A DNA stretch of 53,615 nt, from the IMG/VR virus record IMGVR_UViG_3300006802_000123, positions 1 through 53,615 of that record. One strand, 5' to 3'. Both the position numbers and the translations under genes were made by a program. The stretch comes from a virus. How positions within the stretch are numbered: position 1 is the first letter of the stretch; each line of letters opens with the position of its first letter. This document shows positions 17,901-31,100 of this stretch, one piece after another. The notes under the pieces were generated by a model, which worked only from the letters and a program-made list of their open reading frames with translations, did no database searches and was not told the origin of the DNA.

Positions 17901-18033
17901 ATCTGATAAGGTGTTTAGTATAGAAGAAGCAGAAGCAGCATTCAATGAAGCAGAAAGGAATTATCCACCCGGTGATCCTAGAATAGTTGCGGCATATCAA
18001 GCGTATGTAGACGCAGTATACGCTAGCCTATAA
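14950..18033 (+). CDS. 5: gp5/VgrG-like central spike protein without lysozyme domain
   Basis: This 1027-residue protein has an N-terminal OB-fold (about 20-140: G-T-V-K-N-N-I-D-P-L-R-M-G-R-M-Q-V-Y, then D-I-G-T-K-V-I-C-I-F). A beta-helix-like needle stretch follows at about 255-420, with repeating I-N-L-R, L-N-F-H, I-N-F-H, I-N-M-K and L-N-I-D. This is the gp5/VgrG layout of the membrane-puncturing spike. I see no lysozyme catalytic domain between OB-fold and needle, unlike T4. From about residue 470 to the end is an Ala/Ser/Asn-rich helical extension with an N-N-L heptad-like section (about 820-880), not part of T4 gp5. A GGAAGAGG ribosome site precedes the ATG. Confidence 0.8.
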   Translation: MAENTTKIKGPLKSDTPAAGGATSKPYPIIGTVKNNIDPLRMGRMQVYLDYGTGTDPDDATQWRTVRWAMPYYGVTRPQASDDNWGDFVANPTSYGMWYSPPDIGTKVICIFIQGKDDYGYVIAAIPDPETLHMIPAIGASDNVVLNGGEASSYGGATRLPVTNLNIQNTGLSEGLNFLNEAKPVHSYSAMAMHQQGILRDPVRGAIGCSANRESPSRVGFGVSTPGRPIYEGGYDDAAIASAANPDTPPENLRVIARRGGHSFIMDDGDIIGRDCVIRLRTALGHQILMSDDGQVISILASNGQAYIELGKEGTVDIFATNSINLRTQGDLNFHADRNINFHAVEDINMKTGKNLNIDTEKKFSHRIGKDSQVSTGGKHTHKVSNACSFESGGDISLASVAIAYVNGSKVNLNSGATSTIPLEVDPIPLLAHTDTLWDQSVGWAAVPGYLLSVANRVPAHYPWANAGQGVDAKVDSDAASNLPAAPTSAASAVNQAAGLDPPIPTSVAAGAAMPAVGGASAALDQNTTSNMLGAVATTVANGPAAAATQTGSAIVDGTAFIGQFGQTPEQMELGGYLKPGSSTLVNSLVESGSNAFASMTNNLFTGKDGVNSLQQFIDNIDTQASSMVKNFQASQNYFTAAGVMTGKEHPTQIAGIIQAGVTQGLENTLNTVINGSGAAATLKEIASGNFAATLAENVTSGKASISAALNLAQQPPSLESLSATAKGIAASAFAQVTAGFKPFEAGVPQNLKEIAKQARESVQGIDIGDALVGAATSSLSSAIATGVNNLIGGQSTVNNIVNQSQSAINDLASDVNNLINSNNDLSGNQLNNLNNLSDSLDSAVGSLNNTLNNLGSSLMDEASNLLNNAIETELNEQFNNLVDSISGGISSGLSQLGLSNSAATELMSAISALGSGGSASIKLPSVGTNTFNRAGLTAAISNVLGNPKIPMPNFAGEVAGAAVSAAEGLIENLKSKIDENQQKSDKVFSIEEAEAAFNEAERNYPPGDPRIVAAYQAYVDAVYASL

Positions 18034-18051
18034 AGTAGACTATTTTTAACT

Positions 18052-18059
18052 GATAAATA
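18052..18059 (+). promoter_or_regulatory. Late promoter GATAAATA directly in front of gp25
   Basis: Only five bases separate the octamer from the ATG at 18065, so the predicted transcript would begin at or next to the start codon. It is preceded by TATTTTTAACT. No ribosome-binding site is visible between promoter and gene. Confidence 0.65.
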
Positions 18060-18064
18060 ATATT

Positions 18065-18700
18065 ATGGCAACATATATAGGATTTTCCACTCAGTTTTCT
18101 TGCCCACCTATAAGTTCAGAAGAGGGTCTTTCCGGTGTAGGAACAGGTAATGTAACTTCGGGTTATGTTAGTACTTTTACTACTATATCACCACGAAATT
18201 CTAACTTAACTACAGGTACTACTACAGGTACTATGGCCACTGGAATCAGCACAGGCACATATAGCATAACAAAGAGTTCTAGACCTAAAACAACTGATGC
18301 TAGACCAGGATATGCAGGTGCTCCCGGAACAATACTTCAACCAGTAGTTCCCGGTAAAAAATTTAGAATAGTTGACGAAAAACTGGTGTTATTAGATTTA
18401 ATAAATGCATTGAATATCAGGGAAGGTGAAAAAGTAGGTAATCCGGGCTATGGTTGCAGGATATGGAACATAGTATTTGAACCAAACGATTTAGAATCTA
18501 GGAAATTGTTAGAAACTGAGATAAGAAGAGTAGCTTCTCAAGATAAAAGAATTATTATAAATAACACTACTACTTATTACGCACAGAACGGTGTTTTAGT
18601 AGAATTAGAGATATCCGTAACTCCCTTCAATAATGTATTCAATTCTAGAATAGCATTTGACGTAGAAGACGGCAGAGCGACATTTGCCTCTTTAGCTTAA
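18065..18700 (+). CDS. 25: Baseplate wedge protein gp25-like
   Basis: The C-terminal half of this 211-residue protein matches the gp25 fold: a helix L-L-D-L-I-N-A-L-N-I-R-E-G-E, the loop N-P-G-Y-G-C-R-I-W-N, the diagnostic E-P-N-D, and a long helix plus final strands. Gp25 is part of the wedge core that locks to gp6 and starts sheath assembly. The first 100 residues are a Thr/Ser/Gly-rich extension absent from T4 gp25 (132 residues), perhaps an exposed arm. No Shine-Dalgarno precedes the ATG. Confidence 0.88.
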   Translation: MATYIGFSTQFSCPPISSEEGLSGVGTGNVTSGYVSTFTTISPRNSNLTTGTTTGTMATGISTGTYSITKSSRPKTTDARPGYAGAPGTILQPVVPGKKFRIVDEKLVLLDLINALNIREGEKVGNPGYGCRIWNIVFEPNDLESRKLLETEIRRVASQDKRIIINNTTTYYAQNGVLVELEISVTPFNNVFNSRIAFDVEDGRATFASLA

Positions 18701-18720
18701 AAAGTAGCATTTTTACCTTT

Positions 18721-18728
18721 GATAAATA
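18721..18728 (+). promoter_or_regulatory. Late promoter GATAAATA for gp6
   Basis: The octamer lies 21 bases before the gp6 ATG. The sequence upstream, AAAGTAG-CATTTTTACC, resembles that upstream of the 18052 promoter (AAAGTAGACTATTTTTAAC). An AGAGATAAG ribosome site follows. Confidence 0.7.
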
Positions 18729-18749
18729 ATTAATTAGCAGAGATAAGAT

Positions 18750-21700
18750 ATGGCTACAAGTTCTAGACAAGCAGCACTATTTGGTATAAATGACTGGAAA
18801 GCAATTTATCAGACTTTTCGTGAGGCTGATTTCCGCAGTTACGATTATGAAACTCTCAGAAAGAGTTTTATAGACTATTTGAAAATTTATTACCCAGAAA
18901 CTTATAACGATTATATTGAAAGTTCAGAATTTATTGCTTTACTAGACGTAATAGCATTCATGGGTCAAGGTCTAGCATTTAGAAATGACTTGAATGCTAG
19001 AGAAAATTTTATAGATACTGCTGAACGCAGAGATTCAGTAATCAAATTAGCGAATCTAGTTGGATATACCCCAAAACGCAACTTAGCGGGACAGGGTTAT
19101 TTAAAGATCAACAGCATTAGAACCACTCAGAGTATTACTGATCTTAACGGTTTTAATCTGAGCAATTCTACTATATTATGGAACGATCCTGCAAATCCAA
19201 ATTGGCTAGAGCAATTCAACACTATATTAAATGCTACATTGATCGACAGTCAAAGAATAGGCAGACCCGGAAATACCACAGAAATTTTAAATGTCATTAC
19301 TAGCGAATACTCTATGAGAATTCCTAATAATACAATACCTACTGCTCCATTTAAAACAGACATTGATGGAGTTTCTACTAGTTTTGAGTTAGTTAGTGTT
19401 TCTACTGTAGGAACTAATTCTGTATATGAATTACCCCCAGCACCTAGCGGCAGATTTAATTTTTTGTTTAGAAATGATCGTCTTGGATTTGGTAGTCCTA
19501 ACAATGGATACTTTTTCTATTTTAAACAGGGCACATTAAGAACTTCAGAATTTTCTATTCGTCAATTAGTGTCTAATCAAGTAGTACCTATAGATATAGA
19601 GGGTATCAATAATACTGATACTTGGTTATATCAAGTCAACTCTGACAATACTTTAGATTTATGGCAGCAAGTAGAAAACATATATGCAGACGCATATCTA
19701 CAACAAGAAGCCTCTCAGAGAAAAATATTTTCTGTAAATTCTCGCTTCAACGATCAAGTAAGTTATATATTTGGTGACGGAGTATTTTCTAAAATTCCTA
19801 TAGGTAATTTTAGAGCATATCTAAGACAAACAAATGCCGAAACATATACCATTGATCCACTAGAAATGCAAGGTGTTACTGTATCATTTAATTATGTTTC
19901 TAGAGTAGGAAGAGTAGAACAGTTGTTAGTAGGTCTTGAACTTCAAGTACCGGTTTCTAATGCTCAAGCAAGAGAGTCATTAAGCGACATCAAATTAAGA
20001 GCACCTACTAGATTCTATACTCAAAACAGAATGGTTAATGGTGAAGACTACAACAATTTCCCATATACATATTATAGTTCTATTATAAAGAGTAAAGCAA
20101 TTAACCGTTCCTCGGTGGGTGTTTCTAAAAATCTTGATTTACTAGATGCTACTAAGAAGTATTCTAGCACCAACTCATTTGGTGACGACGGTGCATTATA
20201 TCAAGAAGAAAATGAAGGGTATCTAAAACTATCAATCACTAATACTAGTGATATTATTTCTTTCTTAACTTCTACACTATCATCTGCTTTAGCAAGTAAT
20301 GATACTAATCAGTATTATATCGTTAATTCAGGTGATCAGCCAACTGATTTTTATAAGAGATTTAACATCAACGAAGCATCAGGTGATGGTACTGTATATT
20401 GGCAATCAAGTATAGTAGATGCTAATACAAGCAATGGTTATTTTTATAATATAGATAGTTTGAATACAGTTCCTGTATTTTTAGGAACATATTCTTCAAC
20501 TAATCTGAAATATGTGACTATAGGAGCATTAGTAAAGTTTGTGGCTCCTGCAGGTTATTACTTTGATAACAATAATAGATTGATAGCAGGCATTCCTTCT
20601 GCTTCAGATAAAACACATTTATGGACAACAATTCTAAATGTCATAGCAGATGGTAGCAATAATGCGAAAGGTAATTTTCCTAACGGCAACGGTCCTGTAA
20701 CTATTAATGGTTATATACCAGCTGGTGCGATATTAACACAAGTAATACCAGTATTTGATAATTCTTTATCACCAGAAATTATTCAAGAATGCTTGATCAA
20801 TATAGAATTAGCAAAAGATTTCTTGTTGATTTTTGATAATACTTTAACTATTGATAAAGAAAGATGGTCTCTAGACGTTGACATGAGTAACACAAATTAT
20901 TTTGTGAAATTCATAGCCAACGCAGTTAATGAGTATACTGTAACTTACAAATCCTTAAAGTATTATTTTGGTAGTGTTAGTGACACTAGATTTACATTCG
21001 CAAAAGATGAACTTGTATATGATCCTTTCTCAGGTAAATTACTACAAGATTTCGTAAATGTATTATCTACTAATGTAGCACCTGATTCTACTTACGCATT
21101 AGGTAAAGATTACAGAGTAAATATCATAGGACAAACTTTAGAATCAGATGGTTATGCTAACGACTATCAAGTAGAAGTATCGTCAACTGATACTAACAAT
21201 AATCAAGTTTTTGTCAACCCAGACTTTTTTGAAGAATTAACTGGTGTTGAAGTAGGTAGCAGCAACATAGGTAAATATGTTTTCTTTGAATTAATTGAAG
21301 ATGCAGTAAATCTATCAAGATATCAAATAGTTCCTTCTGCTGACATTGTTTATACATATCCAACAGAAGCACTAGTAGAAGTAAACAAGTATGAATATCC
21401 ATTAGGAACTGTCTTTTACGCATACAATGAAATAGTAGTTGACAGCGAAAGAAACGGAGTATTTTATAAAACAGTTCAAGACCCAACTATTACTAGCCCA
21501 TTTTATATTTTAGTAGAGCAACCTCAATATACAGTAAAATCAGGCAGACAAGGATTTAGATATCAGTATCGTCATAATTCTAACAATACTACTAGGATAG
21601 ATCCTGCTACTACCAACATTATAGATTTGTATCTAGTTACTCAATCATATTATACAGCATATGAAAACTGGATCAAAGACACCACTGGTACTTTAGTAGA

Positions 21701-22169
21701 ACCAGATGCTCCTACTATCGCAGAACTAAACATTGAGTACAGCAAGTTGCAAGATTACAAAATGATCAGCGATAGCGTTATATTAAATAGTGTAGTGTTT
21801 AAACCTTTATTTGGTCCTAAGGCTGATCCTGCTTTAAGGGGAACAATAAAAGTAATTAAAGATTCAACAACAGGTGCTAGTAACAGCGAGATTAAAAGTG
21901 CGGTATTATCAACTATGAATGAATACTTTAGCGTAAACAACTGGGACTTTGGGGATACATTTTATTTCTCTGAATTAAGTGCTTACTTGCACGAACAATT
22001 AGGAGAGTTAATTAATTCTGCGGTATTAGTACCAGCAGACCCAACGAAACCATTTGGAGATTTGTATGAGATAAAGTGTGCTCCATATGAGATATTTGTG
22101 AATGGTGCTACAGCAGATGACATTCAAGTTATCGCTGCGTTGACCCCGGATCAGTTACAGGTTAGATAA
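18750..22169 (+). CDS. 6: Baseplate wedge protein gp6-like
   Basis: The N-terminus of this 1139-residue protein carries the gp6/gpJ-type signature: [42 protein letters not shown], and A-N-L-V-G-Y-T-P. The C-terminus has the expected domain near [17 protein letters not shown]. Gp6 forms the inner iris of the wedge. The protein is much longer than T4 gp6 (660 residues), with extra beta-rich material between. The giant gene starts two bases after its stop. Confidence 0.92.
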   Translation: MATSSRQAALFGINDWKAIYQTFREADFRSYDYETLRKSFIDYLKIYYPETYNDYIESSEFIALLDVIAFMGQGLAFRNDLNARENFIDTAERRDSVIKLANLVGYTPKRNLAGQGYLKINSIRTTQSITDLNGFNLSNSTILWNDPANPNWLEQFNTILNATLIDSQRIGRPGNTTEILNVITSEYSMRIPNNTIPTAPFKTDIDGVSTSFELVSVSTVGTNSVYELPPAPSGRFNFLFRNDRLGFGSPNNGYFFYFKQGTLRTSEFSIRQLVSNQVVPIDIEGINNTDTWLYQVNSDNTLDLWQQVENIYADAYLQQEASQRKIFSVNSRFNDQVSYIFGDGVFSKIPIGNFRAYLRQTNAETYTIDPLEMQGVTVSFNYVSRVGRVEQLLVGLELQVPVSNAQARESLSDIKLRAPTRFYTQNRMVNGEDYNNFPYTYYSSIIKSKAINRSSVGVSKNLDLLDATKKYSSTNSFGDDGALYQEENEGYLKLSITNTSDIISFLTSTLSSALASNDTNQYYIVNSGDQPTDFYKRFNINEASGDGTVYWQSSIVDANTSNGYFYNIDSLNTVPVFLGTYSSTNLKYVTIGALVKFVAPAGYYFDNNNRLIAGIPSASDKTHLWTTILNVIADGSNNAKGNFPNGNGPVTINGYIPAGAILTQVIPVFDNSLSPEIIQECLINIELAKDFLLIFDNTLTIDKERWSLDVDMSNTNYFVKFIANAVNEYTVTYKSLKYYFGSVSDTRFTFAKDELVYDPFSGKLLQDFVNVLSTNVAPDSTYALGKDYRVNIIGQTLESDGYANDYQVEVSSTDTNNNQVFVNPDFFEELTGVEVGSSNIGKYVFFELIEDAVNLSRYQIVPSADIVYTYPTEALVEVNKYEYPLGTVFYAYNEIVVDSERNGVFYKTVQDPTITSPFYILVEQPQYTVKSGRQGFRYQYRHNSNNTTRIDPATTNIIDLYLVTQSYYTAYENWIKDTTGTLVEPDAPTIAELNIEYSKLQDYKMISDSVILNSVVFKPLFGPKADPALRGTIKVIKDSTTGASNSEIKSAVLSTMNEYFSVNNWDFGDTFYFSELSAYLHEQLGELINSAVLVPADPTKPFGDLYEIKCAPYEIFVNGATADDIQVIAALTPDQLQVR

Positions 22170-22171
22170 AA

Positions 22172-25100
22172 ATGGCTAGAATTAGAACACTTAACTTCTT
22201 ACCAGAAATATTTCAAACATCGCCCAACCAGCAAATACTTACTGCTTCGCTAGATCAGTTAGTTAATCCTCCGCAACTATTAAAAGTTCAGGGCTACGTT
22301 GGTAGTAAGATCGGGTATGGAGTAGACGCTAATGATTACTATGTACCTGAACCTACTAAAGTAAGACAAGACTATCAATTAAGTCCTGGAGTAGTATTCA
22401 CCCGTCCAGATCAGTCAGCAGCACAAGATTTCTTAACTTATCCCGGTTTGTTAGACGGGCTAGAGTTAGCAGGTAGCGTTGTAGATAATAATAACAATTT
22501 ATTTGAATCAGAAATTTATTCTTGGGATTCTTTTACTGAATTAGACAAGTTAATTAATTATCACCAGTACTACTGGATACCTGAAGGTCCCCCAGCAGTA
22601 ACTGTAGCAAGCGCAGTAGTGTATGCTATCAACAACTACGTAGTAACAGATTTAGCCAATGGTTATAACATAAGAGCTGTAGGATCAGGATCAGGCGCGA
22701 TTAATCCAACCCTTACTTTATTAAGGGGAGGCACATATACTTTCGCAGTTAATCAAGATAGTCCATTCTGGATTCAAGGTGAACCGGGAGTAAGTGGAAC
22801 TAGCCTGAGTAATCCAAATTTAAATGTACGAGAAATATTTGGGGTATCAAATAATGGTGCTTCATCAGGCGTTGTAACATTTTCTGTACCACCAGCAAAC
22901 GCTCAAGACGCATTTTTATTACCGGGTAACAGTACAGTAGACATCGTGTCTACTAAACCATTCAGCGAAATTAATGGCAAGAAATTATCTGAGATAGTAA
23001 GTATTGATGGGGTAAATCAACTTCTAGGCAAAACTGTATTGTTTTACAATACTGGCTCTCCTGACGAAGTTGGATATGTATCTTCTTATAATGATGAAGT
23101 TAATTATGATGTTAACAATCCTATCTTTGATGATCCTTCTACAGAAATTCAAATAGCAGCCTCTGCACCTAACTTCTTTACTATGGCTTCAGGTAGTACT
23201 TCGTTATTTGCTGTCAATGATACTATAGTATTTTCTGGTGGATTGGGTGGGGTAGTACCTGATCAGGTTTATTACATAAAAGAAATACTAAGCGGATCTA
23301 CATTTACTATTAGTCAAACTTTAGGTGGACCAGAAGTAACTTTATCTACAGAAATTACATCTACTACTGCTTATATCAACATAGGTTTTTATGAAGAAGG
23401 CTATTACACGAACGTAAATGACAATTTTTATACCATAACATATGTAGGCAGCGATCCTGTGTTAAGATTAGTGCCTAGTGGCTCTATACCTACTATGGAA
23501 AAAATTACTGCACAGTTAGGACAAAACTATCAAGGAGTAGGGTTTTATAAAGATATTTTTGGTGTAATACAAAGAATTCCCTATATATCAGCACCATTAG
23601 AAACTTTGTACTATCAAGACGGTGACAGCCCAAACAAAGTTGGCTTGATAAAAATTGTTGATAACAATCTTTTCAATGAATTAGATGTTGAAAGAGACAT
23701 ATTAGGAAAGAAAAATTTCACTTCTACTAATGGAATCACATTTACTAATGGATTAAAAGTAAGATTTGATGGTGACGTAGTACCTAGAAAATATTTGACA
23801 GATGAATATTACGTAGAAGGTGTCGGTACTGCGATAGAATTAATACCTGTTTCTGAATTGGTAGTACCAGAAGATTATGCTAATGATATTGATGTACCCT
23901 GGGATTCTACTAATTATGATATGGCTCCTTACGACAGCGCATTATCAGTTCCCGAATATCCAGATTACATGACTGTGGCTAGAAATGCTTTAAGCAGAAA
24001 TCCATGGTCTAGAAGCAATCGCTGGTTCCATATAGAAGTTATAGAGGCTACGGCTACTTATAATAATGATCCTTCTATATTATCAAGATTTACTTCTGGT
24101 AGTAGTAAAGCCAAGAGACCCATCATTGAATTTTATCCAAACTTGAAATTATTTGAGTCAGGTACTCTAGGCAAGAAACCAATAGACTTTATTGATCACA
24201 GAGCAACTGACGCTTTATCCGATGTAGCAGGATTATATAATTATTATCCTGACGTAGAAGTTTATACTGATTTTTCTGCAACTATTAATAGCGCAGGTGC
24301 TAATTTTATTGGAACGATTGTTACTACTACACTAACTGTGTCGTCATTAACGTCAGGCGAGATTGTACCTGGATCATACATATATGGATTCAACATTCCA
24401 CAAAACATGAAAATAGTTTCACAACTAACAGGAACACCAGGTGGAGTTGGTACTTATGAAGTTAGTATCGGATATACTAGTTTACCCAATATTGAAATAG
24501 AATCAAGAATTAATACAGCAACAATAACGATAGACAGCGATCAAGTAACTGGTAAATTCTTAGTAGGACAATATGTTAATGATTTAACGGGAATACTACC
24601 TAGTGATACGCAGATATCTGAGATATCAGGTGATACTACTTTAACTCTTACTTTAGTATTTGATGATTATCTAAGAATACTAGAGACTACAGATCAATCA
24701 CTAGTAGCAAATCGTAAACCAAACGAAACATACAAGTTGTTTGATGGAGCAAGAATTGTATTTGCTGGTGATAATGATCCTGAAATAAGATCAAAAGTAT
24801 TTACAGCAGACTTGTCTACGATAACACCGGGGTCAAGACCTATATTAACATTTAGTGAGACTTTCGACAGTCCCGCACTATTTGACGAACAAACAATAGT
24901 ATTAAGAGGTTACAATAACAAAGGTAAGAGTTATCTTTATGATGGCTTAGATTGGCAAGCGGGACAACAAAAAACTGATGTAAATCAACCTCCCCTGTTT
25001 GACATTTTTGATTACAACGGGGTGAGTTTCAGCGACACTTCAGTTTATCTAGGTACATCTTTCAGGGGAACAAAATTATTTGCATATGGTATAGGTTCGG

Positions 25101-28100
25101 GACCAGACGATCCTATATTAGATTTCCCATTAAAGTATAGCAGCGTTAACAACATAGGTGATATCAGTTTCGACGTATCTTTAAATTCTGATACGTTCGA
25201 TTATGTTTCTACTGGTTCTCCGGTAACGCTAAAAATTAATTCAGGATTTGTTCATGATTACGAATCTAGAACAGAGTACAATAGAGAATTAGGTTGGAAG
25301 AAAGCAATCGCTAAAAGCGCACAATATCAAGTATTTGAATTTAATTATGTCCCAGATCAAGGTACTAACACTTATACATGTGATATCAAAGCAATTGAAG
25401 AAGATCCAGATGTACCACACTGGCCTTCAGTAAAATTATTTGTCAACAATAGTTTGCAGTTTCCTGCTAATTACACATACACTACTACAGAAGATACAAC
25501 AACCATACATTTTGACTATAATGGTTTAGAAGAAACTAAGATTCAAGTACTAGTTTTGAGCGATCAAGTAAGTCAAGTAGGTTATTATGATTTACCTGTA
25601 AATCTAACCAATAATCCTTTCAACGACGATCTAGAAGTTATAAACATAGGTGATATTAGAAGACAGTATGCTAACATAGTTGCTAACTATCAGAAAAATA
25701 TTGATGTTATATTTGGTCCAAATAGTTTTAGAGATCAAGGAAATCTAGTTCCTTACAATAACATTGTTATACAAAATAGCGCATCTTTAGTACTACCTTC
25801 AGTATTTCTCAGAAAGAGAAATCATGATTTGTTTAATTCTATTTTGTATAACAGCAGAGAGTATGTAAAGTTTAAGAATCTATTATTAGATACAGTAGAC
25901 AAAACAGATTTTGCACAGAACTACGATCCATCGTATGTTCTAGATACTGCTATTGACATTATTTCTAGTTCACGTTCTCAAGAGCAACCTTTCTTCTGGA
26001 GCGACATGATACCATCACAGTCGCCATACTTGACTAATACTTATAACTTTAAAAACTCATTAGATGCTACTATATTTCCACTTGTTAAAGTATATGATTT
26101 TAGCAAAGCAAATTACAGCAGCGTATTGCTCTACTTACTAAGAAATGGTTTCACTTACCAATTAGTAAGAGATCAAGATTACACTATAAGTACCGATGCT
26201 CCTTCAGTAATAGTAAATGTAGGATTACAAGAAGGAGATCAGATAATTGTTAGAGAGTACAATCAGACTTATGGCAGTTATGTCCCAAATACACCAACTA
26301 AGTTAGGAATATATCCTGCATACAAACCAGAAGTAGTATTAGATGAACATTACATTGACCCCACTTGGTTCATAAAAGGTCACGATGGTTCATATAATAG
26401 ATTGTATGGAGACTATGATCAAGTTAATAACGTGTTAGTAGACTTCAGAGATCAAGTATTGTTTGAGTTTGAGATGCGAGTATACAACAATCTCAAATTA
26501 TCTACAGTACCTCCTATAATGCCTTATGATGTATTACCCGGATTCTTTAGACAAGAAACTGCGAAAGATTATGCTAAATTTTTAGAATCATATAGCACTC
26601 AATTCTTGTCTTGGATAGGTGAGAATAGATTAGATTATCAACGTCAGTATTATCAAATTAATGAGCCACTAACTTATAATTATAGGGGTAATACTAACAA
26701 GATAGATCAGCAACCTATACCAATGGGTTATTGGAGAGGTATTTACAATTACTTCTATGATACATATAATCCAGACACTACACCTTGGGAAATGATTGGA
26801 CTAACCCAGAAACCAGATTGGTGGGAAGATAGATACGGAGTAGCCCCATATACTAGCGACAACTTAGTGCTATGGAATGATCTAGCCAATGGTATTAATT
26901 GGAATAATGGCGACCCTATAGTAATAGAAAAATTAAAAAGACCCGGGTTATTAGACATTATTCCTGTAGATGAACAGGGTAACTTAAAAGAACCAATACA
27001 AACTTTAATCTCTTTCTACAATTCTAACACAGTACAAAGAGAATGGCAAGTAGGAGATATAGGACCTGTAGAATTCTCATATCGTAGAAGTTCTACTTGG
27101 CCGTTTGATGTTACTAGATTATATGCTTTATCAAAGCCAGCAGACTTTTATAACTTGTTTGTTGATCTAGACAACTACCGCTGGAGCGAAGAGTTTCAGC
27201 AGTACTTAGTAGATAATAGATCACATCTAAGACCAGAAGATTTAGAAATATATGGTAACGGTACTGCAAAAACAAGTTACATTAATTGGATCATTGACTT
27301 TGAGAAACAGTTAGGTGTTGATGCTCAGGCTAACATTCAAACTATGCTAGACAATCTAGACATAAGATTGATACATCGTTTAGCAGGCTTTAGCGACAAG
27401 ACTCAATTAAAATATTATGTAGAAAAAGGAACACCTAACAACTTAAATTCATCGTTGTTAATTCCAGATGAGAGTTTCGCTTTACTGTTATATGATAATC
27501 AACCTTCTGATAAAATAGAATATACATCTGTCATTGTACAGATAGTAGCAGATGGTTATCAGATATACGGTAACTCGCAGACTAAAGCATATTTCACGAC
27601 TTTAAAGCCACTAGCAAATAGTGATCAAATAGAAATTACAGTAGAGAATCAAAAAGTAACAGTACAAGTAGATCCTTCTGAAGTTGAAGTAGTTGTACCA
27701 TATGGTAAATTATTTTACACTGTGCAAGAGTTGTCTCAATTCTTGATAAATTACGGTAATTTATTAACTAAGAGAGGACTTGTGTTCAATCAGATTGAAG
27801 ATGGTAAACCAATCGATTGGCAGTATATGGTAGAGCAGTTCTTATATTGGGCACAAACTGGTTGGGATGCAGGATCAATCACTACATTAAATCCAGCAGC
27901 CAACATATTATTCATCAACAAAGAATCTTTGATTCCGCAACCAATGACGTTGAGAGAAACGAACTTTATACTAAATCAAAACTTATATCCTATCTCAACT
28001 AATGATCTTTGCATAGTACGTGATGGAACAGCGTTTAGTGCTTCTTGTTACAACAAGGGTGATGCTATGTCTTTAGCACAGTTTGAGATGTCAAATTTTG

Positions 28101-31100
28101 AACACGGTGTTGTTTTTGATAACGTTACTATATTTGACGATGTTCTTTACAATAGAATAACAGGTCTAAGACAAAACAGAGTATCACTAAATGGAACTAA
28201 GACCGCAGACTGGGACGGAACAGTATTTGCTTCTGGTTTCATATACAATCAAGACAACATAAAAGAATGGAGTAGATACGAGAAGTACACTAAGGGAGCC
28301 ATAGTCAAATATAAGAACAAGTACTGGACATCACTACAAATGGTGCAGCCTAGTGATACATTCTTAGAGAGACAATGGAAGATAACTGAATACAACGAAA
28401 TACAAAAAGGATTATTGCCAAACCCAAGCACTAGGTCTTTTGAGAGTTCATTATATTATAATTCATATGAATCCAATCTTGAACAAGATGGTAATCTATT
28501 AGGCTTCTCGCTAATAGGATTTAGACCAAGAGAATACTTAGAAGTTGCTGATCTTACAGACGTTACTCAGATCAACGTATTCAAAACTATGTTGCAGGGT
28601 AAAGGAACTAATAGTGCTGCTTCTATATTCAAGGGAGCAGAATTACCTCAAGGAAAAATAGATTACAATATCTACGAAAACTGGGCTGTCAAGACTAGTG
28701 AATACGGCGGCGTACTCAATGAGAATTTTGTAGAGTTTAGACTAAACGAAGATTTACTAACAGGCAATCCAGCAACTGTAGCATTAACTAATGGTGTACA
28801 TACACCTGACATGCAGCAGTATGTGCCGATGTACAGTTTATACAATTATGCTAGACCTCCCCAAGGCCCAGATATTTTATCAGTAACAGATTATACCGCA
28901 CCTAAATTATATCCTGATGCAGGTTATGTAAATTTTGAAGATGTTAAGATGTCTGCTTTCTTCTTCTCTCAAATGTCGATTGCTGTAAACACATCAGGTG
29001 AAGTAGTTCCAGTATCGAATTTTTATGTTAGAGACTATGCTTGGTTAGCAGATTATCGCAACAAGTGGCAAGTGTTCACACCAAAATCTATTGGTCAAGT
29101 ATCAGTAGTGAAGTCAAATGTGAATGGAACTTCTACTGTATCATTTGTAGAACCACATAACCTATCTGTAAATGAACCGTTTGTTATCGTTAACTTCGAT
29201 AGTTCAGTTAATGGTTACTATTATGTACAAAAGATATTAGATCAATTCCGCGTAATCATTAACTTAAATCTACGTTCTACTACTAGAGAAATTACAGGAT
29301 TAGGAGTCGCATTAAAGTTAACATCACAACGAGTTGACAAGCCATCTGACATCATTAATTTACCTTTACTAGACAGCGAATTTATTAAGAACACAGTATG
29401 GGTAGATGAGAACGGAGATGGTGGTTGGGGAGTTTACAGAAAGTCTATAAACTATCAATATGAATTAGAAATGACCAAAGAATCCAGTGGAGCATATGGT
29501 TCTGCTGTGGCTACTAATGAAATTTTAGGAATAATGACTACAGACTCACAATTAGGTGAAGCATATAGATATGTTTATAGTCCGCTATTTAAGAATTATA
29601 GATTAGTACAGACATTATCACAAGGTGCAGGATTTGGTACTAGCATTGCTCACAAAGATAATCTAATCTTTATATCAAAACCTGACACCGGAATATATTC
29701 TTACATCATTAACGATTCACAACTTGATGATAGCATGATACCTTATCAAGCAGTTATAACTAACCCCAGTGGAGTTACTAACTTTGGTACGTCAATGGCT
29801 GTGTCAGGTGATAAGAAATGGTTATATGTTTCTGATTATGAAAACAATGAAGTCTATGTGTATAGTCAACAGTCAATTGACTTTGATGCAGGTTATTTAA
29901 CTGTAGGTGAAACTTACGAGATAACTGAATTAGGTGATACTGACTTCACGTTATTAGGCGCAGTAGAAAATAAAGTGGGTATCGTTTTTGTTGCTACAGG
30001 CGCAGGTACTGGTACTGGTAAGACTAAACAAGTTACTTACAAACTATCAACTTCTATAACAATATCTTTACCAGACGGTGACGAGAAATTTGGTTATTCA
30101 ATCGCTACTGATTACAACGGTGACACATTAGTAGTAGGTGCTCCCGAACTAGATTCTGATGATAACTTATTAGAAAAAGTAGGTAAAGCCTACGTATATC
30201 AAAGAAGTTGGCAGCACTTTGAAGCCCAATTTAATCTACCAGTTCAATCGTTCCCTATATCATGGACACCAGATACTACTAATTATACACCAGTATCTGT
30301 AACAAGTAGCGAGATAGAGATCGGCGACAATATAGATGCAGACACCGCAGTAATATTCACTGGCGGTACATATGGTGATACTAGAATCGAACCAAACAAA
30401 GTTTACTATGTTTATGATAATCCTACAGCAACAACTATAAGATTAAAAGAATCTAGAAGCAGCGCAACTTTCTTGACTTTCGAAGATGGTTCTATCACTA
30501 GCGGAACACTAACTTCTCAAGACTCTCCGTTACACGTATATGTAAACGGAAGACTAGTCAATGATAACAATTACGCGGTAGTAGGAACTAATTTTATATA
30601 CACAAGTTCGTTGAGAGCAGGTGACATAATTCAAGTCAACGACAACAAATTCTATCTCATTCAAACACTAACTACTGGAGATCCAGAAAGGATAGGCGTA
30701 CAATTTGGACATAGTGTAGACGTAACTAAATGGGCTTCTGAGATATTAGTAGGTGCTCCATTCGCATTGACAAGCACTAACCAAGAAGGAGCAGTTCACA
30801 GATATACTAACGGTGGCGGTAAGTATGGCATGGTAGTAGGAACTGCACCTGCTCAAATGACTAACACAAGAACTGTGTTGATCAATGGTTATGCTATTAC
30901 TTTACCTAATAACTATACTGCTGATCAGATAGCAAATCTTATCAATACTACTCACGTAACTAATGTTCATGCAATGGCAACTAGTGATGGAAAATTAATT
31001 ATTGAATTGATTGACAAGAACTTATCTATACCTAATGAAAAATTATTGATAACAGGTTATAGCGAAGACTTGTTTGCTGATCTTGGGTTTGATGTTTATA

